This document shows, piece by piece, positions 26,592 through 36,173 of a stretch of 64,000 bases of DNA. The translations under genes and the position numbers were made by a program. This DNA is from Bacillus subtilis subsp. subtilis (GTDB lineage: Bacteria; Pseudomonadota; Gammaproteobacteria; Xanthomonadales; Xanthomonadaceae): NCBI GenBank assembly GCA_021733645.1, contig JAHREJ010000005.1:1-64000 (forward strand). The letters are read 5' to 3'. The number at the start of each line of letters is the position of its first letter. The first letter of the stretch is position 1. The notes under the pieces are model-generated. The model was not told the origin of the DNA and did not search any database. It saw only the letters and a list, made by a program, of their open reading frames with translations.

Positions 26592-27953
26592 TCAGTGCAG
26601 CAGGATCAGGGTGGCCAGGCCGAGGAAGCTGAAGAAGCCCATCACGTCGGTCACGGCGGTCACCACCACGGTGCCGGCCACGGCCGGGTCCACGTTCATG
26701 CGCTTGAGCATCAACGGCAGCAGCACGCCGGCCAATGCGGCGGCGCAGAAGTTGATGATCAGCGCCAGGGTGATCACCAGCGACAGCAGGAAGCTGTGGA
26801 ACCACAGGAAGGCGATGATGCCCACCACCGTACCGATCAACGTGCCGTTGATCAGCGCCACACGCGATTCCTTCCACAGCAGGATGCGGGCGTTGCTCGG
26901 GCCCACCTGGCCCAGCGCGATACCGCGCACCATCAGGGTCAGCACCTGCACGGCGGCATTGCCGCCGACGCCGGCCACGATCGGCATCAGCACCGCCAAG
27001 GCCACCACCTTCTGCAGGGTCAGTTCGAACTGGCCGATCACGCTGGCGGCCAGGAATGCGGTGCACAGGTTGATGCCCAGCCACACCACGCGGCCGCGCA
27101 CGGCACGCTTGATCGGCGAGAACAGGTCTTCCTCTTCGTCCAGGCCGGCCGCGCCCAAGGCCTGGTGCTCGGCCTGCGACCGGATGATATCGACCACGTC
27201 ATCGATGGTGATGCGGCCGAGCAGGATGTTGTTGTCGTCCACCACCGGGGCGGACACCCAGTCGTGATCGGAGAACTGGCGCGCCACTTCCTCGGCGCCC
27301 TCGCCGACGTCGATGGCCGGCTGTTCGTCGTCGATCAGCCGGTTGATCGGGGTGTTGTCTTCATGGGTGACCAGTGCGGCCAGCGACAGCCGGCCCAGGT
27401 ACTGGTGGCGCCGGCTGACCACGAACAGGTGATCGGTGTGGTCGGGCAGTTCGCCGCGCAGGCGCAGGTAGCGCAGCACCACGTCCACATTGACGTCGGC
27501 GCGCACGGTCACCACGTCCGGGTTCATCAGTCGGCCGGCGCTGTCCTCGGGGTAGGACAGGACCTGTTCAAGCCGCTCGCGGTTCTCGCGGTCCATCGAC
27601 TTGAGCACTTCGTCGATGACCGTGTCGGGCAGGTCTTCGACCAGGTCGGCCAGGTCATCGATGTCCAGGTCTTCGACCGCGGCGATGATTTCGTCCGGGT
27701 CCATGTCGGCCAGCAGGCTTTCGCGCACTTCTTCGCCGACGTGGACCAGCACTTCGCCATCGTCTTCCGGGTCGACCAGGCCCCACACCACTTCGCGCTT
27801 GCCCGGCGGCAGCGATTCGAGCAGGTTGCCGATCTCGGCCGGTGCCAACGTGTTGACCAGCCGGCGCACCGGCCCCAGTCGCCCGCTGTCCAGTGCATCG
27901 GACAACAGCCGCAGCTGGCGTGCCGTCTTGTCGTGGCGTACGGCTTCGGCCAT
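26592..27953 (-). CDS. mgtE: Magnesium transporter MgtE
   Basis: 453 residues, full length. An N-terminal helical domain (about 1-130) with EIGNLLESLPP and acidic repeats, two CBS domains (about 135-260: SAGRLMNPDVVTVR, WVSAPVVDDNNILLGRITIDD) that gate by magnesium, then five membrane helices from about 285 with the pore segment GNAAVQ and the conserved VLMPIVAGVGGNA. Channel-like Mg2+ uptake in the inner membrane. It is the first gene after the terminator of the pts operon; a small zinc-ribbon gene follows. Confidence 0.95.
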   Translation of the reverse strand: MAEAVRHDKTARQLRLLSDALDSGRLGPVRRLVNTLAPAEIGNLLESLPPGKREVVWGLVDPEDDGEVLVHVGEEVRESLLADMDPDEIIAAVEDLDIDDLADLVEDLPDTVIDEVLKSMDRENRERLEQVLSYPEDSAGRLMNPDVVTVRADVNVDVVLRYLRLRGELPDHTDHLFVVSRRHQYLGRLSLAALVTHEDNTPINRLIDDEQPAIDVGEGAEEVARQFSDHDWVSAPVVDDNNILLGRITIDDVVDIIRSQAEHQALGAAGLDEEEDLFSPIKRAVRGRVVWLGINLCTAFLAASVIGQFELTLQKVVALAVLMPIVAGVGGNAAVQVLTLMVRGIALGQVGPSNARILLWKESRVALINGTLIGTVVGIIAFLWFHSFLLSLVITLALIINFCAAALAGVLLPLMLKRMNVDPAVAGTVVVTAVTDVMGFFSFLGLATLILLH

Positions 27954-27969
27954 GGGCAGCTCCGGCGGG

Positions 27970-28004
27970 AAAAGAAAAGGCCGCTATCCAGGACAGGATG
28001 CGGC
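27970..28004 (-). terminator. Terminator of the pts run, ahead of mgtE
   Basis: On the minus strand, an imperfect stem GCCGCATCC/GGATAGCGGC with a short loop is followed by CTTTTCTTTT. It lies downstream of ptsI, 17 nt before mgtE, separating the two units. Confidence 0.65.
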
Positions 28005-28105
28005 ATGCGGGGTAGTCACCGCGTCATTATCGCGTGCTTGTGTGTCAATCGGGTAGGTGCAGGTGGCGGCAATGCATGCGCCCGCATCGCACGCGATGGC
28101 GCGGT

Positions 28106-28130
28106 GGCGCCGGCCAATGGCCGACGCTAC
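28106..28130 (-). repeat. SMAG (GTAG) REP element after ptsI
   Basis: Read on the minus strand: GTAGCGTCGGCCATTGGCCGGCGCCAC, GTAG head plus a CGGCCA/TGGCCGG hairpin, overlapping the 3' end of ptsI (28127-28130) and the spacer to mgtE. Confidence 0.6.
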
Positions 28131-29905
28131 GGGCTCTGGGCAGCCTTCTCGATCCAGCGCTCGATGCCGCGGCGGTCGCGCGCCTGCATCAGCTTCGGGG
28201 CCATCGCCTGCAGCACCGAAAGATCGCTGTCGCGGATCGCGCGGCGTACTTCCAGCAGCGTGCCCGGGTGCAGGCTGAATTCGGTAAGGCCCAAGGCCAG
28301 CAGCAACGGGGTCATGCGCGGGTCACCGGCGATCTCGCCACATACCGCCACCGGGATGTCGTAGGCCTGGCCGGTACGCAGGATATGCGCGAGCAGGCGC
28401 ACCACGGCCGGGTGCAACGGCGAGTACAGCTCGCCCACCGCTTCGTTGTTGCGGTCGGCGGCGAGCAGGTACTGCACCAGGTCGTTGGTGCCGATGGACA
28501 GGAAATCGACCAGGTCGATGAAACTTTCCAAGGCGATCGCCGCGGCCGGAACTTCGATCATTGCGCCGAACGGAATGTGTTCGGCCACTTCATGGCCTTC
28601 GGCGCGCAACAGCTCGGCCTGCTTGGCCAGGCGCCGGCGCACCGCGAGGATTTCCTCGCGGGTGCTGACCATCGGAATCAGGATGCGCAGCTTGCCGTAG
28701 GCCGAGGCGCGCAGGATCGCACGCAGCTGGGTATCGGCGACCTTGGGCCGGGCCAGCGACAGGCGCACGCCGCGCAGGCCCAGCGCCGGGTTTTCTTCGT
28801 TGCTCAGGGTCAGCCCGGTGCGGTCGGCCTTGTCCGCGCCCAGGTCCAGGGTGCGGATGGTGACTGGCCGCCCGCTCATGCCGAGTGCGGCATCGCGGTA
28901 GGTTTCAAACTGTTCCTGTTCGTCGGGCAGCTCGTTGCGCTGCAGGAACAGGAATTCGGTGCGGTACAGGCCCAGCCCGTGTGCGCCCAGCGCATGGGCC
29001 TGGGTGACATCTTCGCTGGATTCGGCGTTGGCCAGCAGCGCGATGTCGACGTTGTCGCGGGTGCGCGTGGGCTTGGTGCGCAGGCGGCCGAGTTCGCGCT
29101 GTTCGCGGGCGTGCTCGCGCAGGCGCACGCGGTAGTCGCGCAGGTCCGGAGCCTGCGGGTTGATGGTGACCGTGCCGTCGCTGCCGTCCATGATCAGCAC
29201 GTCGCCGTCGGCAACCTTCTGCAGCACGTTGGCCACGTTGACGATCAACGGCAGGTGCAGGCTGCGGGCCAGGATCGCGCTGTGCGACAACGCGCTGCCG
29301 CCGGCGGTGACGATGCCGACCACGCCATGCGCCTGCAGCTGGGCCAGTTCAGAGGGGGCGATGTTGTCGCAGACCAGGATCTCCCCGGCCATGCCTTTGA
29401 CGTCGGGCGGGCGCTTCTGCAGGAAGGCGTGGATGCGCCCGATCACATGGTCCAGGTCGTCCATGCGGCTCTTCAGATAGGCATCGTCCATGCCATCGAA
29501 GACCTTGGCCAGGCGGTCGCGCTGCACGCGCAGGGCGTAGCCGGCGCTGTACGGACCGCTGCGGATCAGCTCATCCAGCCCGAACAGCAGCTCCGGGTCG
29601 TCCAGCAGCAGGGCGTGCAGGTCCAGGAACTCGCCGGCCTCCTGGTTCAAGGCCCCCTGCAGGCGCTGGCGCAGGTCGTGCATTTCCGCCCGCGCCGCGT
29701 CCACGGCCACGTGCAGGCGCTGCAGTTCGGCCTCCACCTTGGCCGGCGGGATACGTTGTTCGGCCACTTCCAGCGCGTGCGGCAGGCGCACCCGTGCGCG
29801 GCCAAGGGCGTTGCCGCGCGAGGCACCGTGGCCGGTCAACAGCAGCGCACCGGACGCGGTCCGGCTGGCGGCGGTTGAACCCGGTCGCGACGGTTGCCCC
29901 GGCAT
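28127..29905 (-). CDS. ptsI: PTS enzyme I
   Basis: 592 residues. Autophosphorylates from phosphoenolpyruvate and passes phosphate to HPr. Active-site His208 lies in the GGSALSHSAIL signature (E. coli His189); the C-terminal PEP-binding barrel shows the LYRTEFLFL region, SIGTNDLVQYL, and VCGEIAGDP near the end. The extra ~20-residue N-terminal tail is not conserved in E. coli EI and its start may be internal. Stop of HPr and this start are 2 nt apart, so EI follows HPr as in canonical ptsHI. Confidence 0.96.
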   Translation of the reverse strand: MPGQPSRPGSTAASRTASGALLLTGHGASRGNALGRARVRLPHALEVAEQRIPPAKVEAELQRLHVAVDAARAEMHDLRQRLQGALNQEAGEFLDLHALLLDDPELLFGLDELIRSGPYSAGYALRVQRDRLAKVFDGMDDAYLKSRMDDLDHVIGRIHAFLQKRPPDVKGMAGEILVCDNIAPSELAQLQAHGVVGIVTAGGSALSHSAILARSLHLPLIVNVANVLQKVADGDVLIMDGSDGTVTINPQAPDLRDYRVRLREHAREQRELGRLRTKPTRTRDNVDIALLANAESSEDVTQAHALGAHGLGLYRTEFLFLQRNELPDEQEQFETYRDAALGMSGRPVTIRTLDLGADKADRTGLTLSNEENPALGLRGVRLSLARPKVADTQLRAILRASAYGKLRILIPMVSTREEILAVRRRLAKQAELLRAEGHEVAEHIPFGAMIEVPAAAIALESFIDLVDFLSIGTNDLVQYLLAADRNNEAVGELYSPLHPAVVRLLAHILRTGQAYDIPVAVCGEIAGDPRMTPLLLALGLTEFSLHPGTLLEVRRAIRDSDLSVLQAMAPKLMQARDRRGIERWIEKAAQSP

Positions 29906-29907
29906 CC

Positions 29908-30177
29908 TCAGCTGTCCTCGTCGAAACGCCGCTCGAACAGGCCCACCACCGCGTCCATCGCGGCGGCTTCGTCTTCGCCGTCGATGCGCACGGTGACCGG
30001 GGTGCCTTGGCCGGCAGCCAGCAGCATGACGCCCATGATGCTCTTGGCATTGATCTCACGGCCCTTGGCGGCCATGGTCACGTTGCAGCGGAACGGCGCC
30101 AGCTCCTGCACCAGCTTTGCAGTGGCGCGGGCATGCAGGCCCAGGCGGTTGGATACGGTAAGTTCACGTTCAAGCAT
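29908..30177 (-). CDS. ptsH: Phosphocarrier protein HPr
   Basis: 89 residues from ATG 30177. His15 (LGLHARAT) carries phosphate from EI; Ser46 (NAKSIMGVML) is the regulatory site phosphorylated by HprK, whose gene is in the same run. An upstream ATG at 30195 adds six residues but would displace His15, so the inner start is preferred. It overlaps the EIIA gene by 8 nt. Confidence 0.95.
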   Translation of the reverse strand: MLERELTVSNRLGLHARATAKLVQELAPFRCNVTMAAKGREINAKSIMGVMLLAAGQGTPVTVRIDGEDEAAAMDAVVGLFERRFDEDS

Positions 30178-30562
30178 CGTCGACAATCGCTCCATTGCGA
30201 GTGCCTGCCGCAGCAGTGGCAGGCAGTTGATCCAGTCCCTGTTCCGGATAATTCATCACCCGCAACAACATCGGCAGGCTAAGCGCCGAAACCCGGCGAG
30301 CCGGGGTGCCCAGACGAGCCAGTTGCCCGGCCAGATTGCTGGGGCTGGCGCCGTACAGGTCGGTCAGGATCAGCACGCCCTGGCCACTGTCCACCCGGCG
30401 CAAGGCGGCCGAGGCGAGTGGGAGCAGGACGTCCAGGTCTGCGTCGAACGGTACTTCGAAAGCTTCGGTTTTCAGCGGCAGGTGCCGCAGCAGCCGGGTC
30501 GTCACGTCCAACAGGGAAGTGCCGACGCCGGGGTGGGTTACGAGGAGAATGCCACAGGTCAT
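30170..30562 (-). CDS. PTS mannose-type EIIA, regulatory
   Basis: 130 residues, standard for an EIIA-Man domain alone. Phosphorylatable His10 (THPGVG), with TDLYGASPSNLAG matching the family loop. No EIIB, C or D subunits follow, so it is unlikely to drive sugar uptake; in beta- and gammaproteobacteria with this layout the protein is a phosphorylation-state signal. It sits between rapZ and ptsH and overlaps ptsH by 8 nt. Confidence 0.92.
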   Translation of the reverse strand: MTCGILLVTHPGVGTSLLDVTTRLLRHLPLKTEAFEVPFDADLDVLLPLASAALRRVDSGQGVLILTDLYGASPSNLAGQLARLGTPARRVSALSLPMLLRVMNYPEQGLDQLPATAAAGTRNGAIVDDA

Positions 30563-30617
30563 TGCCGAACGTTAACAGGTCAACATGAATTGGCGGTAGG
30601 GGCCTGTGCGGGATTGT

Positions 30618-31514
30618 TCAATCCAATTCCCGATGGAAGGTCGCCACTTCCGGCCAGCCCTGCTCGCGGGCGTGGCGGGCCATGCGCTCGGCCAGGTACA
30701 CCGAGCGGTGTTTGCCGCCGGTGCAGCCAAAGGCCACGGTCACATAGCTGCGGGTATCGTTGCCCAGGCGCGGCAGCCAGGTGTCCAGGAAATCGATCAG
30801 CTGGCCAGCGTAGCGCTGCACGTCCGGCTGGGCGTCCAGGTACTCGCGCACGCCGGGTTCGCGCCCGGACATCGGGCGCAGTTCCGGGTCCCAGTGCGGG
30901 TTGGGCAGCACCCGGGCATCGAACACGAAGTCGGCCTCGGCCGGTACGCCCCGCTTGTAGGCGAAGGATTCAAACAGCAGCGACAGCTTGCTGCCGTGGC
31001 TGAGTGCGAATTCGGTGACCACCTTGCGGCGCAGCTGGTGCACGTTGAGGGTGGTGGTGTCGATCACCGCGTCGGCGGCACGCCGCAGCGGGGCGGTGAG
31101 TTCGCGTTCGCGCGCGATCGCCTCGGGCAACGACAGGCCCAGCTGGCTCAGGGGGTGGCGGCGGCGGGTGTCGGCGTAACGCTTGAGCAGGGTTTCGTCG
31201 GTGGCATCGAAGAACAGCAGCTGCGCATCCAGCCCGGCGGCCTTGGCGTCTTCGCGCCAGTGCGAGAGCTGGGTGAGGTCGCTCTGCGCACGCACGTCGA
31301 TACCCACGGCCAGCCGGCGCGGTGCTTCGCGCTCGGGGTCGCCGAGCAGGCTGCGCACGAAATCGGGCAGCAGGTTGATCGGCAGGTTGTCCGAGCAGTA
31401 GTAGTCGAGGTCTTCGAAGGTCTTGAGCGCGACCGTCTTGCCGGAACCGGACAGGCCACTGACGATGATCAGGGTGGCAGCGGTCGGGGCGGAGGCGGGG
31501 GCGGGGGTGTTCAT
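30618..31514 (-). CDS. rapZ: RNase adapter protein RapZ
   Basis: 298 residues. Walker A GLSGSGKT at 20-27 in the N-terminal kinase-like domain; the C-terminal domain has [19 protein letters not shown] and the [13 protein letters not shown] block diagnostic for the family. In E. coli RapZ delivers the sRNA GlmZ to RNase E to tune GlmS; whether such an sRNA exists here is not visible. The proline/alanine tail at the N-terminus is longer than E. coli. Overlaps hprK by 4 nt. Confidence 0.95.
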   Translation of the reverse strand: MNTPAPASAPTAATLIIVSGLSGSGKTVALKTFEDLDYYCSDNLPINLLPDFVRSLLGDPEREAPRRLAVGIDVRAQSDLTQLSHWREDAKAAGLDAQLLFFDATDETLLKRYADTRRRHPLSQLGLSLPEAIARERELTAPLRRAADAVIDTTTLNVHQLRRKVVTEFALSHGSKLSLLFESFAYKRGVPAEADFVFDARVLPNPHWDPELRPMSGREPGVREYLDAQPDVQRYAGQLIDFLDTWLPRLGNDTRSYVTVAFGCTGGKHRSVYLAERMARHAREQGWPEVATFHRELD

Positions 31515-32461
31515 GGCGTTCGGCGTTCCAACAGGTTGCTGTGGCGGGCGATGAACATCGCCGCAGGATCGATGCCCTTGGTGCGCAGGATGTGCAGCCG
31601 GGTGGCGGCCTCGGTCAGCACCGACAGGTTGCGCCCGGGCATCACCGGCAGGGTGATCAGCGGCACGTCCAGGTCCAGTACGTGCCGGGTTCCCGAATCC
31701 CCGGTCAGGCGTTCGTAGCCGTGTGGGGTGGGCTCGGTCATGGGCTTGGTCAGGTGCACGATCAGCCGAAGGTACTTGTTCTTCTTTACAGCGGTGTCAC
31801 CGAACATCTCGCGCACGTTGAGCACGCCCAGGCCGCGCACTTCCAGCAGGTCCTGCAGCAGTTCCGGGCAGGTGCCGTCGAGCACGTCCGGGGCGATCTG
31901 GGTGAATTCGGGGGCATCATCGGCCACCAGGCGATGGCCGCGACTGAGCAGTTCCAGCGCCAGTTCGCTCTTGCCCGACCCGGCTTCGCCGGTGATCAGC
32001 ACGCCGATGGAATAGATTTCCATGAACACGCCATGCAGGATCACCCGGGGCGCCAGCGTGCGCGCCAGGTGGTAGGACAGGTGGTTGAGCAGCTCGTGGC
32101 CGCGCTTGGGCGAGATCCACAGCGGCGTCTGTGATTCGTCTGCCGCTGCGCGCAGGTCTTCCGGGCAGGGCTGGTTGCGGGTGATCACCAGCGCCAGCGG
32201 GTGCGAGTGCATGATCCGCTCGATGGTTTCCCAGCGCTGGCGCGAGTCCAGCGAGTCCAGCCAGGACAGTTCCTCGGTGCCCAGGATCTGCACCTTGTTG
32301 GGGTAGATCGCGTTGAGGTAGCCGGCCAGCGACGGGCGCCGCGACATGGTGTTGCCCGCTTCCAGTTCGCGACGTTCGCCCTGCTGCCCGGCGATCCAGC
32401 GCAGGGCCAGGCGGTCGCGTTGCTGTTCAAACAGCTCACGCGCGGTGATGCTGGTGTTCAT
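31511..32461 (-). CDS. hprK: HPr kinase/phosphorylase
   Basis: 316 residues from ATG 32461. Phosphorylates HPr at Ser46 and removes it in response to metabolites. P-loop GEAGSGKS at 158-165, the catalytic-type His143 (ILHGVF) and the signature [15 protein letters not shown] at 207-221. Coupling by overlapping stop/start codons to ptsN upstream and rapZ downstream shows one tight unit. In proteobacteria HprK with incomplete PTS is thought to regulate carbon or virulence functions rather than sugar transport. Confidence 0.96.
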   Translation of the reverse strand: MNTSITARELFEQQRDRLALRWIAGQQGERRELEAGNTMSRRPSLAGYLNAIYPNKVQILGTEELSWLDSLDSRQRWETIERIMHSHPLALVITRNQPCPEDLRAAADESQTPLWISPKRGHELLNHLSYHLARTLAPRVILHGVFMEIYSIGVLITGEAGSGKSELALELLSRGHRLVADDAPEFTQIAPDVLDGTCPELLQDLLEVRGLGVLNVREMFGDTAVKKNKYLRLIVHLTKPMTEPTPHGYERLTGDSGTRHVLDLDVPLITLPVMPGRNLSVLTEAATRLHILRTKGIDPAAMFIARHSNLLERRTP

Positions 32462-32910
32462 GCGGCGCTCGCAGGCGGGGGGAATTCGATGACCCGACGC
32501 AGCGCCTCGCCGTCGCGCGCGTCGCGCAGCGCCTGGCGGATGTCCGGCTCGGAGAACAGCTCGGCCAGCTCGGAAAGCAGCATCAGGTGTTGATGGGTGT
32601 AGTGGGCCGGGACGGCGATGGCGAACACCAGGTCCACCGGCTCGTCGCCGCCGAACTCGACCGGTGATTCCAGGCGGAGCAGGGCGCCACGCGGGCGTTC
32701 CAGCAGCGGCGCACGGCCATGCGGAATGGCGATGCCGTGGCCGATCGCCGTGCTGCCCAGCTGCTCGCGCTGGCACAGGTTCTGGTAGATCAGCTCGGCA
32801 TTGGCTTCGCGGCAGGCCAGCAGCCGGGCGGCGGCATGCAGGACGCTGTCGCGATCGGCGGCCGGCAACACTTGCGTGCGCACGGCCGCCAGAAGATCAG
32901 TCAAGGGCAT
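32458..32910 (-). CDS. ptsN: Nitrogen-regulatory PTS EIIA (PtsN)
   Basis: 150 residues. Conserved phospho-acceptor His64 in AIPHGRAP. In the Ntr branch it receives phosphate from a PEP phosphotransferase and affects potassium, nitrogen and envelope control; here the only EI/NPr-like partners in the window are the EI/HPr encoded downstream. It overlaps hprK by 4 nt and follows hpf by 21 nt. Confidence 0.94.
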   Translation of the reverse strand: MPLTDLLAAVRTQVLPAADRDSVLHAAARLLACREANAELIYQNLCQREQLGSTAIGHGIAIPHGRAPLLERPRGALLRLESPVEFGGDEPVDLVFAIAVPAHYTHQHLMLLSELAELFSEPDIRQALRDARDGEALRRVIEFPPPASAA

Positions 32911-32931
32911 GTCAGGGGAAGAGCGAGGACG

Positions 32932-33249
32932 TCAGTCGTCATTGTCGCCCACCGGCAGCGGTGCGTGCTGCTGTTTTTTCTCCTTGTGCTTGATCACAAG
33001 GCGGTCCAGCTTGTCGGCCAGGATGTCGATGGCGGCGTACATGGTCTGGCCACCCGCCTCGGCGTGCAGGGTCTGGCCGGGGACGTTGGCACTGGCATCG
33101 ACGTGGTGTTCGTTCTTGCGCAGTTCCAGGGTGACCCGCACCTCACAGTGCTGATCGAAGTGCTTGCCCAGGCGCTGCAGCTTGGTTTCCACGTATTCGT
33201 GCAGGGCCGGGGTGACTTCCACGTCTTTGCCAAACGTCTCGATGCGCAT
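32932..33249 (-). CDS. hpf: Ribosome hibernation promoting factor
   Basis: 105 residues, the short form. Family blocks: LHEYVETKLQRLGKHFD and MYAAIDILADKLDRLVIKHKEK. Binds the 30S subunit in stationary phase and helps form inactive 100S dimers. Position between rpoN and ptsN is the conserved gammaproteobacterial order. Confidence 0.95.
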   Translation of the reverse strand: MRIETFGKDVEVTPALHEYVETKLQRLGKHFDQHCEVRVTLELRKNEHHVDASANVPGQTLHAEAGGQTMYAAIDILADKLDRLVIKHKEKKQQHAPLPVGDNDD

Positions 33250-33306
33250 CGGGTTTCTCCTTTGTTCGGATGAGCCAATGAACCTTCCCGCCAGGCGCGG
33301 TGAGCG

Positions 33307-34746
33307 TCAGACGATTCGTACCCTTTCGTGCGAGGCGGAAATGTTCATGGCCTCACGATACTTCGCCACGGTGCGGCGCGCTACCGGTATCCCCGAGGTT
33401 TTGAGCAGGTCAGCCAGCTTGGCGTCAGAAAGCGGCTTGCGCGGGTTCTCGTCATCGATCAGGCGGCGGATCATGGCCTGGATGGCGATGCTGGAGGCCT
33501 CGCCGCCGCTGTCGGTGTCGATCCCCGAGGCGAAGAAACTGCGCAATGCCAGGGTGCCGCGCGGGGTGCGCACGTACTTGCGCGCGATCGCCCGGGAAAT
33601 GGTGGATTCGTGCAGGCCCAGTTCCCCGGCCACTTCGCGCAGGGTCAACGGGCGCAGCGCCTGTTCGCCGAACTCCAGGAATGCGGCCTGCTGCTGCAGC
33701 AGGCTGCGCATCACCCGCAGCAGGGTTTCCCCGCGTGCCTCCAGGCCCTTGAGCAGCCAGCGGGCTTCCTGCAGGTGGGCGCGCAGGTAGCCGGCATCGG
33801 CGTCGCCGCAACGCCGGATCATTTGTTCATAGCCGCGGTGGATGACCACCCGGGGGCCCGCATGGCTGGCCAGGGCGGCCCGCCACACCCCGTTCTGGCG
33901 CCAGACCACGCAGTCGGGCACCACGTAGCTGTCGTGGGCCAGCTCGCCGATCTGCGCACCGGGGCGCGGGTCCAGCGAGCGCAGCAGCTGCACCGCGGTC
34001 TCAACCTCGGCCAGGGGCTCGCGCAGCTCCTGCGCCAGGCCGGCCACGCCGCTGCGCGGCAGCCGTTCCAGCGGGCCGGCGGCGATCCGTCGGGCCAGCG
34101 CCAGGCCCGGGGTGTCGGCCGGCAGCACGCCCAGCTGCAGCTGCAGGCATTGGCCCAGGTCGCGCGCGCCTACCCCGATCGGGTCGAAGCGCTGGATCTG
34201 GTGCAGCACGGTGAGGATGTCCGCTTCATCGGCATGAATGGCCGGGAGCAGGGTATCGGCGATGGTGGACAGCGGCTCGCGCAGGTAGCCATCGTCTTCG
34301 AACGCGTCGATCAGGGCCGCGCCGATGCTGCGGTCGCGGGCGGACAGGTGCGACAGGTGCAGCTGCCAGAGCAGGTGATCGGCCAGGCTTTCGGTTTCGG
34401 CCACGCGTTCGGCCGCGCTGCCGTTGTCGTCGTCGTCGAAGGAGCCACCGCTGTTGCCGCTGCTCCAATCGCCCTCTCCGGGCGCCCAGTCATCGCTGGA
34501 CGATGCCTGGTGCTCGCCATCGGTGTGGGTGTCGGTGGGCGTGGGCGGGCGTTCGTCGTCGTTGGGCGTCACCTCCAGCGACGGCTCGGCGTTCTCGGCC
34601 CAGTCCAGCAGCGGATTGGTTTCCACCGCCTCGGCGATTTCCAGCTCCAGCTCCGCGCTGGACATCTGCAACAGCTTGATCGCCTGACGCAGTTGCGGCG
34701 TCATGACCAGGTGTTGCCCCAACGATGTCTGCAGCCGTGCTTTCAT
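33307..34746 (-). CDS. rpoN: RNA polymerase sigma-54 factor
   Basis: 479 residues. Region I is glutamine-rich and starts LGQHLVMTPQLRQAIKLLQMS; region II is acidic (about 45-115, long Asp/Glu/Ser run), then the core-binding and DNA-binding domains with the RpoN box ARRTVAKYRE at 456-465. Needs AAA+ activators; controls functions such as pili, flagella and nitrogen use in xanthomonads. A second rpoN, common in this group, is not in the window. Follows lptB by 41 nt. Confidence 0.97.
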   Translation of the reverse strand: MKARLQTSLGQHLVMTPQLRQAIKLLQMSSAELELEIAEAVETNPLLDWAENAEPSLEVTPNDDERPPTPTDTHTDGEHQASSSDDWAPGEGDWSSGNSGGSFDDDDNGSAAERVAETESLADHLLWQLHLSHLSARDRSIGAALIDAFEDDGYLREPLSTIADTLLPAIHADEADILTVLHQIQRFDPIGVGARDLGQCLQLQLGVLPADTPGLALARRIAAGPLERLPRSGVAGLAQELREPLAEVETAVQLLRSLDPRPGAQIGELAHDSYVVPDCVVWRQNGVWRAALASHAGPRVVIHRGYEQMIRRCGDADAGYLRAHLQEARWLLKGLEARGETLLRVMRSLLQQQAAFLEFGEQALRPLTLREVAGELGLHESTISRAIARKYVRTPRGTLALRSFFASGIDTDSGGEASSIAIQAMIRRLIDDENPRKPLSDAKLADLLKTSGIPVARRTVAKYREAMNISASHERVRIV

Positions 34747-34787
34747 GCCTGTGCCGAACGGAGGGAAGGCGCCGCAGCGGCCGTACG

Positions 34788-35507
34788 TCAGAGCTTGAAG
34801 GTTTCCCCAAGGTAGACGCGACGGACATCGGCATTGGCCAGGATCGCGTCCGGTGCCCCCTGCGCCAGTACGCTGCCTTCGTTGAGGATATACGCGCGGT
34901 CGCAGATTCCCAAGGTTTCGCGCACATTGTGGTCGGTGATCAGCACCCCGATGCCGCGCTGCTTGAGGTGGGTGACGATGCGCTGGATCTCGCCGACCGA
35001 GATCGGGTCCACGCCGGCGAAGGGTTCATCCAGCAGGATCAGGCGCGGGCGGGCGGCCAGCGCCCGGGCGATTTCGCAGCGGCGGCGCTCACCGCCGGAC
35101 AGGCTGGCCCCGAGCTGGTCGGCCACATGGCCGATCTGCAGTTCGTCCAGCAGCGAATTCAGTTCCTTCTCGCGGCCGGCCTTGTCCAGGTCCTCGCGCA
35201 GCTCCAGGACCAGCCGGATGTTGTCGGCCACGGTCAGCTTGCGGAACACCGACGGTTCCTGCGGCAGGTAGCCCACGCCCTGCTTGGCGCGGGTGTACAT
35301 CGGGTCGCTGGTGATGTCCTTGCCGTCCAGCACGATGCTGCCGGCGTCGGTTTCGACCAGTCCGACGATCATGTAGAAGCAGGTCGTCTTGCCGGCGCCG
35401 TTGGGGCCGAGCAGGCCGACCACTTCCCCGGCGTCCAGGGTGAGGCCGAAATCCTTGACCACTTCGCGTTGCTTGTAACGCTTGCGCAGGCCTTTGGCGA
35501 CGAGCAT
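34788..35507 (-). CDS. lptB: LPS export ABC ATPase LptB
   Basis: 239 residues. Walker A GPNGAGKT at 34-41, Q-loop ([13 protein letters not shown]), ABC signature [15 protein letters not shown], Walker [14 protein letters not shown] and the switch His ([11 protein letters not shown]). Drives extraction of LPS from the inner membrane with LptFG and LptC. Its start overlaps the stop of lptA by one base (TAATG). Confidence 0.97.
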   Translation of the reverse strand: MLVAKGLRKRYKQREVVKDFGLTLDAGEVVGLLGPNGAGKTTCFYMIVGLVETDAGSIVLDGKDITSDPMYTRAKQGVGYLPQEPSVFRKLTVADNIRLVLELREDLDKAGREKELNSLLDELQIGHVADQLGASLSGGERRRCEIARALAARPRLILLDEPFAGVDPISVGEIQRIVTHLKQRGIGVLITDHNVRETLGICDRAYILNEGSVLAQGAPDAILANADVRRVYLGETFKL

Positions 35508-36061
35508 TACTTGTTGCTCCCGGCAGTGGGCACGGTGGCCTTGGTGGCCGGGGTCGCCGCGGCCGGGGCGGCGGCCTTGTTCTTGGGCGGGATCACGGTG
35601 CGCACGCGGGTGCCGTCGCCGCCGCTGTTCATCTCGCCGGTACGGGTGTTGTAGGTCATCTTCTGGCCGGTGTTGGTGCCGCGCGCGCTTTTGACATGGT
35701 AATTGCCGGTCATGGTCAGCACTTCGGCCTTGATGTCGTAGTCGATGCGGTCGGCGCTGGCGTCCATCCAGCTGCCGTCATCGAGCTGCTGCTTGAGCTT
35801 GGCCTGCTTGCCGGTGAACACCGCGCGGACCGCCTCGCCGTCCTTCATGTAGATCTCGGCATCGGACGAGCGCAGGTCCAGCGTGCCCTGGGTGATCACC
35901 ACGCCCTGGGACAGGGTGGTCTTGCCATCGCCGATCAACGTGCCCGACTGGGCGCCGGCTTCGATGTTCATGTCCTGGTTGCGGTCGGTGGACTTGGCGT
36001 TGGCGGCGAAGGTGGGAACCAGAAGACTGATCGCGCAGGCGGCTGCAAATAGGATCTTCAT
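35507..36061 (-). CDS. lptA: LPS transport periplasmic protein LptA
   Basis: 184 residues with a cleavable signal peptide ([22 protein letters not shown]). The beta-jellyroll repeats are recognisable: [29 protein letters not shown] and [18 protein letters not shown]. Forms the periplasmic bridge for LPS with LptC and LptD. A low-complexity Ala/Pro/Thr tail (about 160-184) follows the structured part. Upstream gap of 112 nt to lptC is longer than the other joints. Confidence 0.94.
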   Translation of the reverse strand: MKILFAAACAISLLVPTFAANAKSTDRNQDMNIEAGAQSGTLIGDGKTTLSQGVVITQGTLDLRSSDAEIYMKDGEAVRAVFTGKQAKLKQQLDDGSWMDASADRIDYDIKAEVLTMTGNYHVKSARGTNTGQKMTYNTRTGEMNSGGDGTRVRTVIPPKNKAAAPAAATPATKATVPTAGSNK

Positions 36062-36173
36062 GAAAGGGTCTGTCCTGCGAAGGTTGGGGGCGTGGCCTGG
36101 CGGCTGCCAGGCCGGGGAAATCAGGGGGCGGTGCCGTCGGCGCCGGTCCGGGGGGACCGCGCCAGGGCGGCGC

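Noticed and set aside
26559-29878. Long plus-strand frames opposite mgtE and ptsI
   Set aside because: Antisense to well-recognised MgtE and enzyme I; biased composition and no domain.
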